A stretch of DNA of 64,000 nucleotides from JANQJD01 sp965601685 (GTDB taxonomy: Bacteria; Pseudomonadota; Alphaproteobacteria; Rhodospirillales; Rhodospirillaceae), in NCBI GenBank assembly GCA_965601685.1, contig CBFCWI010000002.1:248001-312000 (forward strand), in the 5' to 3' direction. The notes under the pieces are model-generated. The model made no database searches. It saw only the letters and a list, made by a program, of their open reading frames with translations, and was not told the DNA's origin. Shown here in pieces: positions 1 to 9,117 of this stretch (position 1 is the stretch's first letter; each line of letters starts with the position of its first letter). The translations under genes were made by a program, and so were the position numbers.

Positions 1-534
1 TAGCTTCTCTGCTGTACTGGAAGTGGCAATAACAGTGGCGCCCATAAGGTTGCCGCACTCAACTGCTGTTAATCCTACGCCACCAGCGGCCCCGTGTACC
101 ACAAGAACTTCCTCATGCTGAAGTTGTGCTCGCACTTTAAGCCCGTAATGTGAAGTCCCGTAGGCGATGGGAAAGCCTGCTGCTTGAATGAAATTCATGG
201 CATCTGGTAGCCTGAACACGTCTGAAGCCTGCGCCACGCATTCCTCAGCAAAACCGCCGCTTCGTGTCATAGCCATAACCCGATCCCCTACTCTACAGGG
301 AGCGGCAGTTGCTTTGATCTCGGTAACTACCCCTGCAACTTCGAAGCCGGGGACAAAGGGAGGCTCAATTTTTTCCTGATAGCGCCCTTGGAGAATGAGA
401 CTATCAGCAAAATTGACTCCTGCTGCATGAACGGCAATCCGCACACACCCCTCCGGCAGAACTGGGGGTGGCAGTTCCTCTAGTACTAAATCCCTGTGAT
501 CGCGGCACGAAGCACGGCAAACAACAGCACGCAT
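1..534 (-). CDS. Zinc-less quinone oxidoreductase (MDR family), 3' end cut by the window edge
   Basis: Reading leftward from the ATG at 534, 178 codons stay open to base 1. The protein begins MRAVVCRASC and carries features of NADPH:quinone oxidoreductases of the medium-chain dehydrogenase/reductase superfamily: AAGVNFADSLILQGRY near residue 40, PFVPGFEVAGVV near residue 60, and the start of the nucleotide-binding fold, VVHGAAGGVGLTAVE, near residue 150. The family reduces quinones or enones with NADPH in the cytosol. No zinc-ligand cysteine pattern is seen in this part. The C-terminal half lies outside the window. The exact substrate cannot be told; crotonyl-CoA reductase-like or QorA-like members are alternatives. 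Confidence 0.85.
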   Translation of the reverse strand, partial: MRAVVCRASCRDHRDLVLEELPPPVLPEGCVRIAVHAAGVNFADSLILQGRYQEKIEPPFVPGFEVAGVVTEIKATAAPCRVGDRVMAMTRSGGFAEECVAQASDVFRLPDAMNFIQAAGFPIAYGTSHYGLKVRAQLQHEEVLVVHGAAGGVGLTAVECGNLMGATVIATSSTAEKL

Positions 535-1140
535 GCGACAGTCTCCTAGTACGATGTTCCCAAAAAACCTGACCGCCAGATCTGGCTACCTACTGCCTGG
601 CAGCGTAGTGTGGGTAGTCAAGCCAACCAGGCATATCTTAACGAGATGCTCCCTCTCTGCCTGGACACCGTTGCAAGATAGGGTCTCAAGGCGTAAAGGC
701 AAGAGGCTCATGTTATTATGAGCTTGCCATTGCATGCTCTGTAGTGAACAGCAGATCAAGCACTTTTGCGCTTACCAGTAGCAACATCAAGGAGTGGAAG
801 ATGAGCCCACGTTAGACTCGAGACTCTACATAATCTAAAAGTGATTATCGTTATGGACAACAAGACACGCTCTTCTGACCGATGCTATGTAGCTGCTACA
901 CTGGTTAGACTATCTATTCATGCGAGACGGCGTTCGTGAAATACGCGTGGGCATCTGATATGCCCTTATGACACCGCCATGCTAGAGTCGCGTAGGCTAT
1001 CAGAATAGCCTTTGAAAAGGCCATGTCATTTATTTCCCATCTTGTGCTATGTTAGAAAAGAACGCTAATAGGCTGCTGTGGTTTACACGTGTTTTCTACA
1101 TTGTTGCGTCTGTCCGGCTGAGACGGAAGGAGCGGCAGGG
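535..1140. other. Gene-free stretch between the quinone oxidoreductase and prs
   Basis: No reading frame here has a credible start or a recognisable protein. It must hold the divergent promoters for the flanking genes, but I cannot find a convincing -35/-10 pair: a TTGAAA at 1012 and a TATGTT at 1048 are too far apart. The open frame from the GTG at 1078 only extends prs and lacks its own ribosome binding site. Confidence 0.6.
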
Positions 1141-2073
1141 ATGAAGATCCTAACGGGCAATTCTAATCGCCCCCTGGCAGAAGCAGTAGCGAGTTATTTA
1201 ACCCTTGACCTCACTCGGGCTAGCATACGTCGCTTCTCTGACATGGAGGTTTTCGTAGAAATCCACGAAAACGTGCGTGGTGAGGATGTATTCGTTGTAC
1301 AGTCTATATCCTATCCAGCGAACGACAATCTTATGGAACTGCTTGTAACGCTTGACGCTTTGAAGCGCGGCTCAGCACGCCGTATCACAGCAGTTGTTCC
1401 ATATTTTGGTTATGCACGTCAAGATCGCAAAACTGGCCCCCGTACCCCGATTTCGGCAAAATTGGTTGCCAACCTGATTCATACCGCCGGTGCAAGTCGT
1501 GTACTCACACTGGATTTGCATTCGGGGCAGATTCAGGGATTTTTTGATATCCCACTCGATAACCTGTATGCTGCTCCGGTGTTCACTAAGGACATCGAGA
1601 GCCACTTTAATGGAGAAGACGTCATGGTAGTCTCCCCTGACGTCGGTGGCGTAGTGCGGGCGCGGGCAGTCGCCAAACGGCTAGAAGCCGATCTCGCTAT
1701 CATAGATAAGCGACGCGAGCGTGCAGGCGTCTCTGAGGTGGTGAATATTATTGGTGATATCAAGGGCCGTCGCTGCATCATGGTTGATGACATCGTCGAT
1801 TCGGCAGGTACTCTATGCCACGCTGCAGTCGCCCTGCATGCCGCTGGCGCGGCAGCGGTGCACGGCTATGTCACCCACGGTGTTTTGTCTGGCGGTGCTG
1901 TGGAAAGGGTAACGGTCTCACCACTCGAGTCTCTGATTATCACCGACAGCATCCAGGCCACTGCAGCTGTGCGCCAGGCGCATAACATCCATCAGCTCCC
2001 CATTGCCCCCCTGATGGCGGAGTCTATCTTACGGATCAGCGAGGAGCAGTCCGTATCAAGTCTATTTGACTAA
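1141..2073 (+). CDS. prs: Ribose-phosphate pyrophosphokinase
   Basis: Makes phosphoribosyl pyrophosphate from ribose 5-phosphate and ATP, the activated sugar for nucleotide, histidine and tryptophan synthesis, in the cytosol. The 310 aa product is full length and shows SFSDMEVFVEIHENVRGEDVFV-type N-terminal sequence (seen as RRFSDMEVFVEI), PYFGYARQDRK (ATP loop), DLHSGQIQGFFDIPLDNL, and the ribose-phosphate binding loop MVDDIVDSAGTL. The frame is open from a GTG at 1078, but the ATG at 1141 follows a good AAGGAG at about 1126 and gives the family's usual N-terminus MKILTGNSNRPLA, so I start there. A 6-bp inverted repeat (CTCAAG/CTTGAG, 2084-2105) lies just after the stop without a T run. Confidence 0.97.
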   Translation: MKILTGNSNRPLAEAVASYLTLDLTRASIRRFSDMEVFVEIHENVRGEDVFVVQSISYPANDNLMELLVTLDALKRGSARRITAVVPYFGYARQDRKTGPRTPISAKLVANLIHTAGASRVLTLDLHSGQIQGFFDIPLDNLYAAPVFTKDIESHFNGEDVMVVSPDVGGVVRARAVAKRLEADLAIIDKRRERAGVSEVVNIIGDIKGRRCIMVDDIVDSAGTLCHAAVALHAAGAAAVHGYVTHGVLSGGAVERVTVSPLESLIITDSIQATAAVRQAHNIHQLPIAPLMAESILRISEEQSVSSLFD

Positions 2074-2262
2074 GTGGTTACTCCTCAAGTGAAGTGAACC
2101 TTGAGTCTCTGCCTGCTAACTGGCTTGCGGTCTCACACCTCCATAAATCTCCAGACTCTCAGCAACCATTTTTACTTCGCGTATTCTTCCTTTCCTTCAA
2201 AGAGAGCATACTTTATATACAGACGACCATCCGGCCCTAACTTTCTGAGGGAGGCCGATGGG

Positions 2263-2336
2263 TGGGGGATAGTTTAACGGTAGAACTACCGGCTCTGGAC
2301 CGGTCGATCCTGGTTCGAATCCAGGTCCCCCAGCCA
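2263..2336 (+). tRNA. tRNA-Gln, anticodon CTG
   Basis: A 74-nt cloverleaf. The 7-bp acceptor stem is TGGGGGA with TCCCCCA, followed by discriminator G and an encoded CCA (2334-2336). The D-arm contains AGTTTAACGGTAGAACT, the T-loop is GGTTCGAATCC, and the anticodon loop CTCTGGA sits between the ACCGG and CCGGT stem halves. The anticodon CTG at 2295-2297 reads CAG glutamine codons. It lies between prs and the 3' end of parB. Confidence 0.96.
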
Positions 2337-2450
2337 TGCCCACGTGTGCGATCACCTGTCTCCAGGAGGGCTTTTTGGATAGTTATCTGATTAGTTGCAT
2401 CTCGATCTGATTAATCGATCAAACATTCTAAACTCACACATAGCCGCACT

Positions 2451-3362
2451 TTATGAAGGTGATGGAGGTGATTCTGCATGCAGACGGAGCAGAATATCGT
2501 CAAGCTGTTCTAGCGTATCATAGTGAATGGTCAGATGCCCTCCTTTCTTGTGGAAAGTAATACATACTTTCAATTTTAAGTGGCTAGACATAGCCTGCTC
2601 TAGAGCAATACGGTCCGTATCTTTAGCATCCTCAGTCTCTCGAGATACTGTATCTTGAGAATCTTGACAATGGGCAAGATGGGCAGTCCCTCTGCCTTCA
2701 TTCTGTACTCGTTTTTCTGTTTGACATATGTTCAGACCACGTCCCCCGATAGACGACTGAGCGAGTTGAACGGGTTGGCAGGCTCCCAGTAAAGCCCGCG
2801 CGTGTCCAACTGACAATGTGTCCCGATTGAGCATGCTCTTGACGGGATCCGGTAAGGCAAGCAGGCGCATCATGTTAGCCACATGGCTGCGGCTCTTGCC
2901 GATGGCCTGGGCTAATTCTTCATGGGTATGGTGAAATTCTTCAATCAGACGGCTATATCCTTCCGCCTCTTCCAGAGGAGACAGATCCTGGCGTTGTAGG
3001 TTCTCAACTAAACTAACTTCCAGTGCTTCCCGGTCTGATAAATCGTGTACGACAATGGGTACTTCGTGTAAGTGTGCTTGCCGGGCAGCCTGCCAGCGCC
3101 GTTCGCCAGCAATAATTTCATAGTGCCCAGGCTGGGCGACAAATGGACGGACTAAAATAGGTTGCAGAATGCCACGTTGGCGTATCGAGTCAACTAAATG
3201 AGTGATGCCAACTGCATCGAAACGACGGCGTGCTTGGAAGCGACCAGAATGTAAGGAATCAACAGGTGCTGAATGAGCGGCCTCTTGAAAAAATGACGTT
3301 TCGTCATCCCCCAGCAGTGATGCCAGGCCACGGCCTAGCCGCTGGAATCTATCCTTGTGCAT
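2451..3362 (-). CDS. parB: Chromosome-partitioning protein ParB
   Basis: CTPase clamp that loads at parS sites and, with ParA, segregates the chromosome origin. From the ATG at 3362 the protein is 303 aa and starts MHKDRFQRLGRGLASLLG, the usual ParB opening. The N-terminal domain has the IIAGERRWQAAR motif (CTP/arginine patch) and VENLQRQDLSPLEEAEGY. A helix-turn-helix follows (EELAQAIGKSRSHVANMMRLL), then a Gln/Ser/Thr-rich linker and a C-terminal dimerisation domain. An in-frame TTG at 3407 would add 15 residues, but the ATG has GGGAG about 9 nt upstream. Last gene of the yyaL-like / mnmG / rsmG / parA / parB operon. The linker with Cys and His is longer and less regular than usual. Confidence 0.93.
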   Translation of the reverse strand: MHKDRFQRLGRGLASLLGDDETSFFQEAAHSAPVDSLHSGRFQARRRFDAVGITHLVDSIRQRGILQPILVRPFVAQPGHYEIIAGERRWQAARQAHLHEVPIVVHDLSDREALEVSLVENLQRQDLSPLEEAEGYSRLIEEFHHTHEELAQAIGKSRSHVANMMRLLALPDPVKSMLNRDTLSVGHARALLGACQPVQLAQSSIGGRGLNICQTEKRVQNEGRGTAHLAHCQDSQDTVSRETEDAKDTDRIALEQAMSSHLKLKVCITFHKKGGHLTIHYDTLEQLDDILLRLHAESPPSPS

Positions 3363-3425
3363 CGCGCTATTGCTCCCATCCTGTCCAGCGCTGTGCGTGT
3401 CTTGCAAAACGATCTTTTGCTACGT

Positions 3426-4232
3426 TCACACCTGCTCGTTTTCTTGCCGCAGCACTTCGCTTGCCAGATGCAGATAAGCTTGCGAGCCAGGACAACGCAG
3501 ATCATAAATGAGTGCTGGCCTTCCATGGGAAGGGGCTTCAGAAATACGGATGTTGCGAGGGATAATAGTATTATAGACTTTTTTGCCGAAGAAGCGGCGC
3601 ACGTCTTTCGCAACCATATCTGACAGATTGTTGCGTTTATCAAACATAGTCAAGACCACGCCTTGTATATCCAACTTTGGATTGAATGTCTTTCTAACCC
3701 TCTCGATAGTTTTGACGAGACGTGTAAGCCCTTCAAGGGCGAAAAATTCACATTGCAGCGGTACCATCACCGTCTGGGCTGCGACTAGGGCATTGAGTGT
3801 TAGCAATCCGAGGGAGGGAGGGCAGTCTATCAGCACATGATCGAACGTCCTGAGATGTCCCCACAACGCTGACCGCAGGCGATATTCTCGCTGTTCAGTG
3901 GCTACAAGCTCAATTTCCGCGCCTGCCAGGTCAACACTGGCGGGCACTAGATGCAGATCTGGTACAAGCGTAAAGAGAATCGCATGTTCCACTGGTATGT
4001 TAGTAATTAACACGTGATAGGTGTTAATCGTTCGTGCTGCCCGTGTAATGCCTAAACTCGTACTAGCGTTTCCCTGAGGGTCGAGATCGATAATGAGAAC
4101 CTTGCGTTGCACAGCCGCTAGAGCTGTCGCTAAATTGATCGCGGTTGTTGTCTTGCCAACGCCTCCTTTCTGATTGGCAATGGCGATAATACGTGGCTTA
4201 GTGCCGGAGCAAACCATGGCACTATCGGACAC
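3426..4232 (-). CDS. parA: Chromosome-partitioning ATPase ParA
   Basis: Walker-type ATPase that binds DNA non-specifically and pulls ParB-parS complexes. 268 aa. The deviant Walker A motif KGGVGKTTTAINLATALA lies near residues 22-40, LIIDLDPQGNAS (Walker A') at about 48, and VLIDCPPSLGLLTLNALVA (Walker B region) near 130. The GTG start at 4232 follows AGAGAGG by about 7 nt and overlaps the 3' end of rsmG by 11 bp, which suggests translational coupling. A parS-like site lies inside rsmG about 0.55 kb upstream. All catalytic motifs look intact. Confidence 0.96.
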   Translation of the reverse strand: MSDSAMVCSGTKPRIIAIANQKGGVGKTTTAINLATALAAVQRKVLIIDLDPQGNASTSLGITRAARTINTYHVLITNIPVEHAILFTLVPDLHLVPASVDLAGAEIELVATEQREYRLRSALWGHLRTFDHVLIDCPPSLGLLTLNALVAAQTVMVPLQCEFFALEGLTRLVKTIERVRKTFNPKLDIQGVVLTMFDKRNNLSDMVAKDVRRFFGKKVYNTIIPRNIRISEAPSHGRPALIYDLRCPGSQAYLHLASEVLRQENEQV

Positions 4233-4848
4233 GGCGTACCTCTCTCACACATAGAATAATGCCAGAGGGATCAGAGCGGCTCGGACGCTGTGTAGCCGTC
4301 ATGCTCCACTGCTTGCGTACTGTGGCTAGTTCCTCTGCTGCTGTTCTGCCTTTCAGGAGTAAAGCGACTGAATCTGGTCTGGACAAGAAAGGTGCCATCA
4401 GAAAGAGTAACCGTCCCAGTGGAGCAACAGCGCGGGCTGTCACAACGTCAGTGGGCCATGGCGCTAGCGTCTCGGCACGAGCCGTGTGGATGGTCACGGA
4501 TGCTCCTGTGACTCGAGCCGCCTCGCGCAGGAAGACTCCTTTGCGAGCATCAGATTCTATTAGGTGTACATCGCCTCCTCTGAGAATGGCAAGCACTAAG
4601 CCAGGGAAGCCAGCACCACTGCCAAAATCCACGAGGACTCGCGCGTGTACCGGCAGCAACGGCCCCAGTTGAGCCGAGTCCCACAAGTGACGCCGCCATA
4701 GATCACCCAGTGTCGCCGGTCCTACCAAATTAATCCGGGTTTGCCACTGGCAGAGAAGTGTAGCATAACATTGGAGTTGCTCCATTGTTTCGCGTGAAAC
4801 GCCAGTGAGCGCCTGAAACATCGTCGGTGTCATGGGGGGGAGCTGCAT
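4222..4848 (-). CDS. rsmG: 16S rRNA (guanine-N7)-methyltransferase RsmG (GidB)
   Basis: Methylates G527 of 16S rRNA with S-adenosylmethionine. The 208 aa protein shows NLVGPATLGDLWRRHLWDSAQL near the N-terminus and the SAM-binding motif LVDFGSGAGFPGLVLAIL, then TARAVAPLGRLL. The frame is open from a TTG at 4872 that overlaps the mnmG stop. The ATG codons at 4848 and 4833 give N-termini more like the family; none has a strong Shine-Dalgarno, so the start is uncertain. It overlaps parA by 11 bp in the gid/par operon and contains a parS-like sequence. Confidence 0.93.
   Translation of the reverse strand: MQLPPMTPTMFQALTGVSRETMEQLQCYATLLCQWQTRINLVGPATLGDLWRRHLWDSAQLGPLLPVHARVLVDFGSGAGFPGLVLAILRGGDVHLIESDARKGVFLREAARVTGASVTIHTARAETLAPWPTDVVTARAVAPLGRLLFLMAPFLSRPDSVALLLKGRTAAEELATVRKQWSMTATQRPSRSDPSGIILCVREVRRVR
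4786..4801. promoter_or_regulatory. parS-like ParB binding site inside rsmG
   Basis: The sequence TGTTTCGCGTGAAACG matches the bacterial parS consensus TGTTTCACGTGAAACA at 14 of 16 positions and keeps the GTTTC/GAAAC arms. It sits near the 5' end of rsmG, within 2.5 kb of parA and parB. I see no second copy this good in the window. ParB would load here and spread; this also suggests the region is close to the replication origin. Confidence 0.75.
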
Positions 4849-4868
4849 ATTGTACGTTCGTTCAACTA

Positions 4869-6728
4869 TCAATTGCTTATCGCATATCTACGGATATGAA
4901 CTAATAATGCGGTCAAAGCGGCTGGAGTCACCCCGGGGATCCGGGCAGCGGCCCCTAATGTTGGTGGGCGAGTGGTTCGCAGCTTCAAGCGAGCTTCAGT
5001 AGAAAGACCACTCACACGATCGTAATCAAGACTCTCTGGTAACAATATGCTCTCATTACGATAGAACTCACGAATATCTGCCTCTTGACGTTGTAAATAG
5101 CCAGCATAATGGCCATCTATTTCCATCTGTTTCACCACATCTGGACGCAGTGTTGCGAGCACTGGCCATAATTGCGCCAGTTTTGCCACTGTCATACCTG
5201 GCATGACAAGAAGATCAAGCGCCCGCCGTTTCACACCATCCTGGTTGACTGCAAAACCGTTCTTGGCCAGCAGGGCTGGTGAGACGTACAATGTGCTCAG
5301 CAGGTGCCGCGCCATTTGTAGAGCAGTGCGTTTAGCAGCAAATGCCTTTGCGCGCACTGGTCCGATGCACCCAAGCGCTATCCCATGATCCGTGAGACGT
5401 TGATCAGCATTGTCTGCCCGCAGCACTAATCGATACTCAGCGTGCGAGGTGAACATACGATAAGGTTCTGTGATACCAAGTGTTGTGAGGTCATCAAGTA
5501 GGACACCAATATAGGCATCCGCTCGACTGAGGATAAATGGTGGCGAGCCAGCGCAACGTAGAGCGGCGTTCAGACCTGCCATCAGACCTTGTGCTGCGGC
5601 TTCCTCGTAGCCTGTTGTGCCGTTGATCTGACCAGCAAGAAACAAACGTGGTATATCCTGTGTTTCCAGCGTTAATTTTAGATTCCGGGGATCTACAAAG
5701 TCATATTCGATGGCATAGCCAGGTCGTAATATTTTAGCTCGTTCTAGACCCGGGATATGCTGCAGCAGCGCTTGTTGAATGCTCTCGGGGAGCGCGGTGG
5801 CAATGCCATTAGGATAGACGGTTCGATCATCTAGTCCCTCTGGTTCAAGAAAGATCTGGTGACGATCCCGGTTGGCAAACCGTACTACCTTATCTTCAAT
5901 ACTGGGACAATAGCGTGGCCCTGTACTAGTGACCTGGCCTGAATACATTGGCGCTTGGAATAAGTTAGCCTGGATCAGAGCATGGGCCTTTGGTGTAGTA
6001 CTAGTAATATGACAAACCACTTGCGGTGTCGTAATGCGTTCTGTCAAGGCGGAGAAGGGTGTGGGCGGATCGTCGCCCATCTGTACGTCTAGCCCAATCC
6101 AGTCAATGGTGCGCCCATCCAGACGGGGTGGCGTACCGGTCTTCAGACGGCCGAGTGCAAAGCCCAGACGGGTCAAAGCCGTCGATAAGCCATACGCAGG
6201 CGGTTCTCCAATGCGACCTGCAGACACCTGTTGTGCCCCACAATGAATCAGGCCGCGCAGGAAGGTTCCAGTTGTCAGAACTACCGCACCGGCATAGAAC
6301 ACGTGGCCGTCAGCTGTTCCTATGCCAGTTCTATCTGACCCAATAATCAGGTCCTCGACAGCGCCAGTTCGGATAGAGAGGTTCGGTTGTTCGTCAAGTA
6401 GGGTACGAATAGCCGTCCGGTACAGGGATCGATCAGCCTGAGCCCGCGGCCCCTGCACGGCTGGTCCTTTCGAGCGGTTAAGAATACGAAACTGAATACC
6501 AGCCCGATCGATGGCACGGCCCATCAGACCGTCCAGTGCATCAATCTCCCGTACTAAATGGCCCTTAGCCAAGCCGCCGATGGCTGGATTACAGGACATC
6601 TCACCAATTGTCTCTAATCTGTGAGTGAGCAGCAATGTGTCCGCCCCTAGTCGGGCAGCGGCAGCGGCGGCTTCACAACCAGCGTGACCAGCCCCAACTA
6701 CGATGACATCATACATGGCTGTTCTCAT
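4869..6728 (-). CDS. mnmG: tRNA uridine-5-carboxymethylaminomethyl modification enzyme MnmG (GidA)
   Basis: FAD protein that works with MnmE to install cmnm5 or nm5 groups on wobble U34 of several tRNAs. The 619 aa length is normal. The FAD-binding GAGHAGCEAA follows the start directly; MSCNPAIGGLAKGHLVREIDALDG, RILNRSKGPAVQGPRAQADR-type residues and the C-terminal region DYDRVSGLSTEARLKL are present. The ATG at 6728 follows AGGGA; a second ATG at 6716 is a lesser option. The stop overlaps the open rsmG frame. Its partner mnmE is not directly upstream but 3 kb away on the other strand. Confidence 0.97.
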   Translation of the reverse strand: MRTAMYDVIVVGAGHAGCEAAAAAARLGADTLLLTHRLETIGEMSCNPAIGGLAKGHLVREIDALDGLMGRAIDRAGIQFRILNRSKGPAVQGPRAQADRSLYRTAIRTLLDEQPNLSIRTGAVEDLIIGSDRTGIGTADGHVFYAGAVVLTTGTFLRGLIHCGAQQVSAGRIGEPPAYGLSTALTRLGFALGRLKTGTPPRLDGRTIDWIGLDVQMGDDPPTPFSALTERITTPQVVCHITSTTPKAHALIQANLFQAPMYSGQVTSTGPRYCPSIEDKVVRFANRDRHQIFLEPEGLDDRTVYPNGIATALPESIQQALLQHIPGLERAKILRPGYAIEYDFVDPRNLKLTLETQDIPRLFLAGQINGTTGYEEAAAQGLMAGLNAALRCAGSPPFILSRADAYIGVLLDDLTTLGITEPYRMFTSHAEYRLVLRADNADQRLTDHGIALGCIGPVRAKAFAAKRTALQMARHLLSTLYVSPALLAKNGFAVNQDGVKRRALDLLVMPGMTVAKLAQLWPVLATLRPDVVKQMEIDGHYAGYLQRQEADIREFYRNESILLPESLDYDRVSGLSTEARLKLRTTRPPTLGAAARIPGVTPAALTALLVHIRRYAISN

Positions 6729-6738
6729 CGCAGCATCC

Positions 6739-8769
6739 CTATCTACTCACTGCACAGGACGCGCTTAGAGCTTCTTTCAACATGTCAAGTGTGGTGACCG
6801 GCGCTGAACAACTCTTGCCCCTGCAAATGTAAGCAGTCACGCGCCCATGGACCATCGGCCGCTCTTGCACGAGCGGCGAGCCGACCGGACCGGAAAGCAC
6901 AATGAAGTCACCACCGATCTGTGCTGTTAAGACGTGCCGGCGCCAGCTCTCTGTCTCGGATGGTGGGCCGACAACCACAACCAGAGTTGCTGTGTGTAGG
7001 TATTCAAAGGCATTCATCAGTGTTGCGATATGCGCAAGATGGTTATGATGGCTGGTAAATATTCTGCATAATATTTCTACGCGTTTCCTATATGTTTCAA
7101 TACCCGTGATATGATAAAGTCTTGCCAACACCCAGGCCATAGTACCATTGCCAGCTGGTACAGCGTTATCAGTCGCTGTTTTTATTGGGGTAATCAGATT
7201 GGTTGTTTCCTTCGCTGTAAAGAAGTACCCACCAGAGTGTTCATCCCAATATAGTCTCTCTACAGTAGCAACCCAACGCTTAGCATATTCTAAATATTTT
7301 GGATCAGCAGTTGCTTCTAGCAAAGAGAGAGCTGCGAGACTCATGTTAGCATAATCCTCCAGCATAGCAGTAGCCTGTAAGCGTTTCAAACACAAGCTGT
7401 GGCCAAGTCGGTCACCTGGCAGAGTCATATGGGTGCAAACAGTAGCAAACGCTTGCCCTGCTAGGGCGATCCATGTTGGCTGTGCGAAGACCATGCCAGC
7501 ACGGGCCAAGGCTTGGATCATGAGACCATTCCAATCTGCCAAGATCTTATCGTCACGCGCTGGCTGTACCCTTGCGGCTCTTACAGAGAGCAAGCGTGTC
7601 CTGCAAGTGCGCAAGCTTTCTTCGATAGTGAAATCCTCGCTTTCTACTGAAGAGCAGCGATGGAGTATATTATATCCTTCCCATTGACCATCAGTAGTCA
7701 CACCATAAGCGTTACAGAACAGTGCGGTATGACAACCTAGCACAGTGTCGATCTCGTCTTTTGACCAAACATAGAAGCGACCCTCCTTGCCCGCACTATC
7801 AGCATCAAGCGATGCGGCAAACGCACCAGGCTCAGCAATCATTTCCCGCACCACCCATGCCACAGTCTCTTCAATCCTGCGCGCGAACAGAGGCTGATGC
7901 GTGTCCTGCCAGATGGTGGTTAACAGATCAACAAACAGGGCATTATCGTACAGCATCTTTTCGAAATGAGGGACCAGCCATACTTCATCAGTAGAATAAC
8001 GTGCGAGACCCCCACCCAAGTGATCGTAGATCCCACCATGACAGATCTTCTTTATTGTAAGATGTATAATTTTCATAAAACGTTTATCACGTGTACGACG
8101 CCACGCTCGCCACAGGAAGCCGAACAGTAAGAACTGAGGGAATTTCGGTGTCCCTTGCAAGCCTCCATGAATCTGGTCAAGATGGCGGATGAAGTCTCTC
8201 GCGGCCTGGTCCAGTAACGACAAAGACGGACCGTCCCCTTCACCTGTTTTGGACAAATGTTGCAACGCCTGTTGCATGGCAATTGTTCCGTGTCTTACAT
8301 GTTGTGGCTGTCTGTAGTAATAATCGACGACGCCAGAGATAAAATCGCGCAAAGCCCTGCGCCCGAAACTGGGCTCTGGTGGAAAATACGTGCCACCCCA
8401 CAACGGAACGCCTCTTGGAGTTAAGAGCATAGTCAAAGGCCATCCACCCTGCTCGCCTAGCAGGGCTAAAGCATGCTGGTAGAGAAAGTCTATGTCAGGC
8501 CGTTCTTCACGATCGACCTTGATATTAACGCATAGCTCATTCATCACACGTGCTGTTTCCGGGTTCTCAAAGCTCTCATGAGCCATCACATGGCACCAAT
8601 GACAGGCAGCATAACCGACCGATAGCAGAATTGGCTTATTACTGGCACGGGCCTCACTAAACGCCTGTTCATCCCATGGCTGCCAATGGACTGGGTGGTC
8701 TTTATGCTGAAGCAAGTAAGGGCTTGTTTCCTGAGCAAGGCGGTTACGAATCATAGCGACCTCGGACAT
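6739..8769 (-). CDS. YyaL/SSP411-type thioredoxin-domain protein (DUF255)
   Basis: 676 aa. The N-terminal thioredoxin-like domain starts NRLAQETSPYLLQHKDHPVHW and carries YAACHWCHVM around residue 55 (CHWC in place of CGPC), followed by KVDREERPDID. The rest resembles an (alpha/alpha)6 barrel: GGIYDHLGGGLARYSTDEVWLVPHFEKMLYDNA, then ILADWNGLMI. This is the conserved DUF255/YyaL family, whose biochemical role is not settled. It ends only 10 bp before mnmG, so it heads the gid/par operon, the place usually held by mnmE. It diverges from the DUF6489 gene across a 69-bp gap that should carry both promoters. Confidence 0.93.
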   Translation of the reverse strand: MSEVAMIRNRLAQETSPYLLQHKDHPVHWQPWDEQAFSEARASNKPILLSVGYAACHWCHVMAHESFENPETARVMNELCVNIKVDREERPDIDFLYQHALALLGEQGGWPLTMLLTPRGVPLWGGTYFPPEPSFGRRALRDFISGVVDYYYRQPQHVRHGTIAMQQALQHLSKTGEGDGPSLSLLDQAARDFIRHLDQIHGGLQGTPKFPQFLLFGFLWRAWRRTRDKRFMKIIHLTIKKICHGGIYDHLGGGLARYSTDEVWLVPHFEKMLYDNALFVDLLTTIWQDTHQPLFARRIEETVAWVVREMIAEPGAFAASLDADSAGKEGRFYVWSKDEIDTVLGCHTALFCNAYGVTTDGQWEGYNILHRCSSVESEDFTIEESLRTCRTRLLSVRAARVQPARDDKILADWNGLMIQALARAGMVFAQPTWIALAGQAFATVCTHMTLPGDRLGHSLCLKRLQATAMLEDYANMSLAALSLLEATADPKYLEYAKRWVATVERLYWDEHSGGYFFTAKETTNLITPIKTATDNAVPAGNGTMAWVLARLYHITGIETYRKRVEILCRIFTSHHNHLAHIATLMNAFEYLHTATLVVVVGPPSETESWRRHVLTAQIGGDFIVLSGPVGSPLVQERPMVHGRVTAYICRGKSCSAPVTTLDMLKEALSASCAVSR

Positions 8770-8838
8770 TGCGTTGCAGCGTTCGAGGCTTTAATGTCGT
8801 AGCTCCCAGTGGGCCTTACAATCGGCAAGGGTACAGAA

Positions 8839-9117
8839 ATGAAAGTTCATATTAACATTGACTGCACAGCAATGGAAGCACGGGTCTTCTTCGGTCTCCC
8901 TGATGTCAAGCCGTTGCAAGATCATCTCCTGCAAGATATAGAAGAACATTTGCGTACAAATCTGAAGGCAATGGACATTGAGCGCTTGTTGCGGACCTGG
9001 CTGCCTGGTAGTTTCCAGGAACTGGAGAAAATACAGTCCGCCTTGTGGTCACAGTTTCTGACTGGTGAACGTCCCTCTGCCACGGAGGAGAACCCTGCCG
9101 ATCAATCTAAACAATAG
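8839..9117 (+). CDS. DUF6489-type small conserved alphaproteobacterial protein
   Basis: 92 aa, starting MKVHINIDCTAMEARVFFGLPDV and continuing VKPLQDHLLQDIEEHL. This N-terminal pattern (IDCTxxEAR.F.GLPDVKP.Q) is the signature I associate with DUF6489. It has no signal peptide or membrane segment, and a Ser/Glu/Gln-rich tail. Function is unknown. The frame is open from 8809, but the ATG at 8839 has AAGGGTA about 7 nt upstream and matches the family N-terminus. Confidence 0.72.
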   Translation: MKVHINIDCTAMEARVFFGLPDVKPLQDHLLQDIEEHLRTNLKAMDIERLLRTWLPGSFQELEKIQSALWSQFLTGERPSATEENPADQSKQ

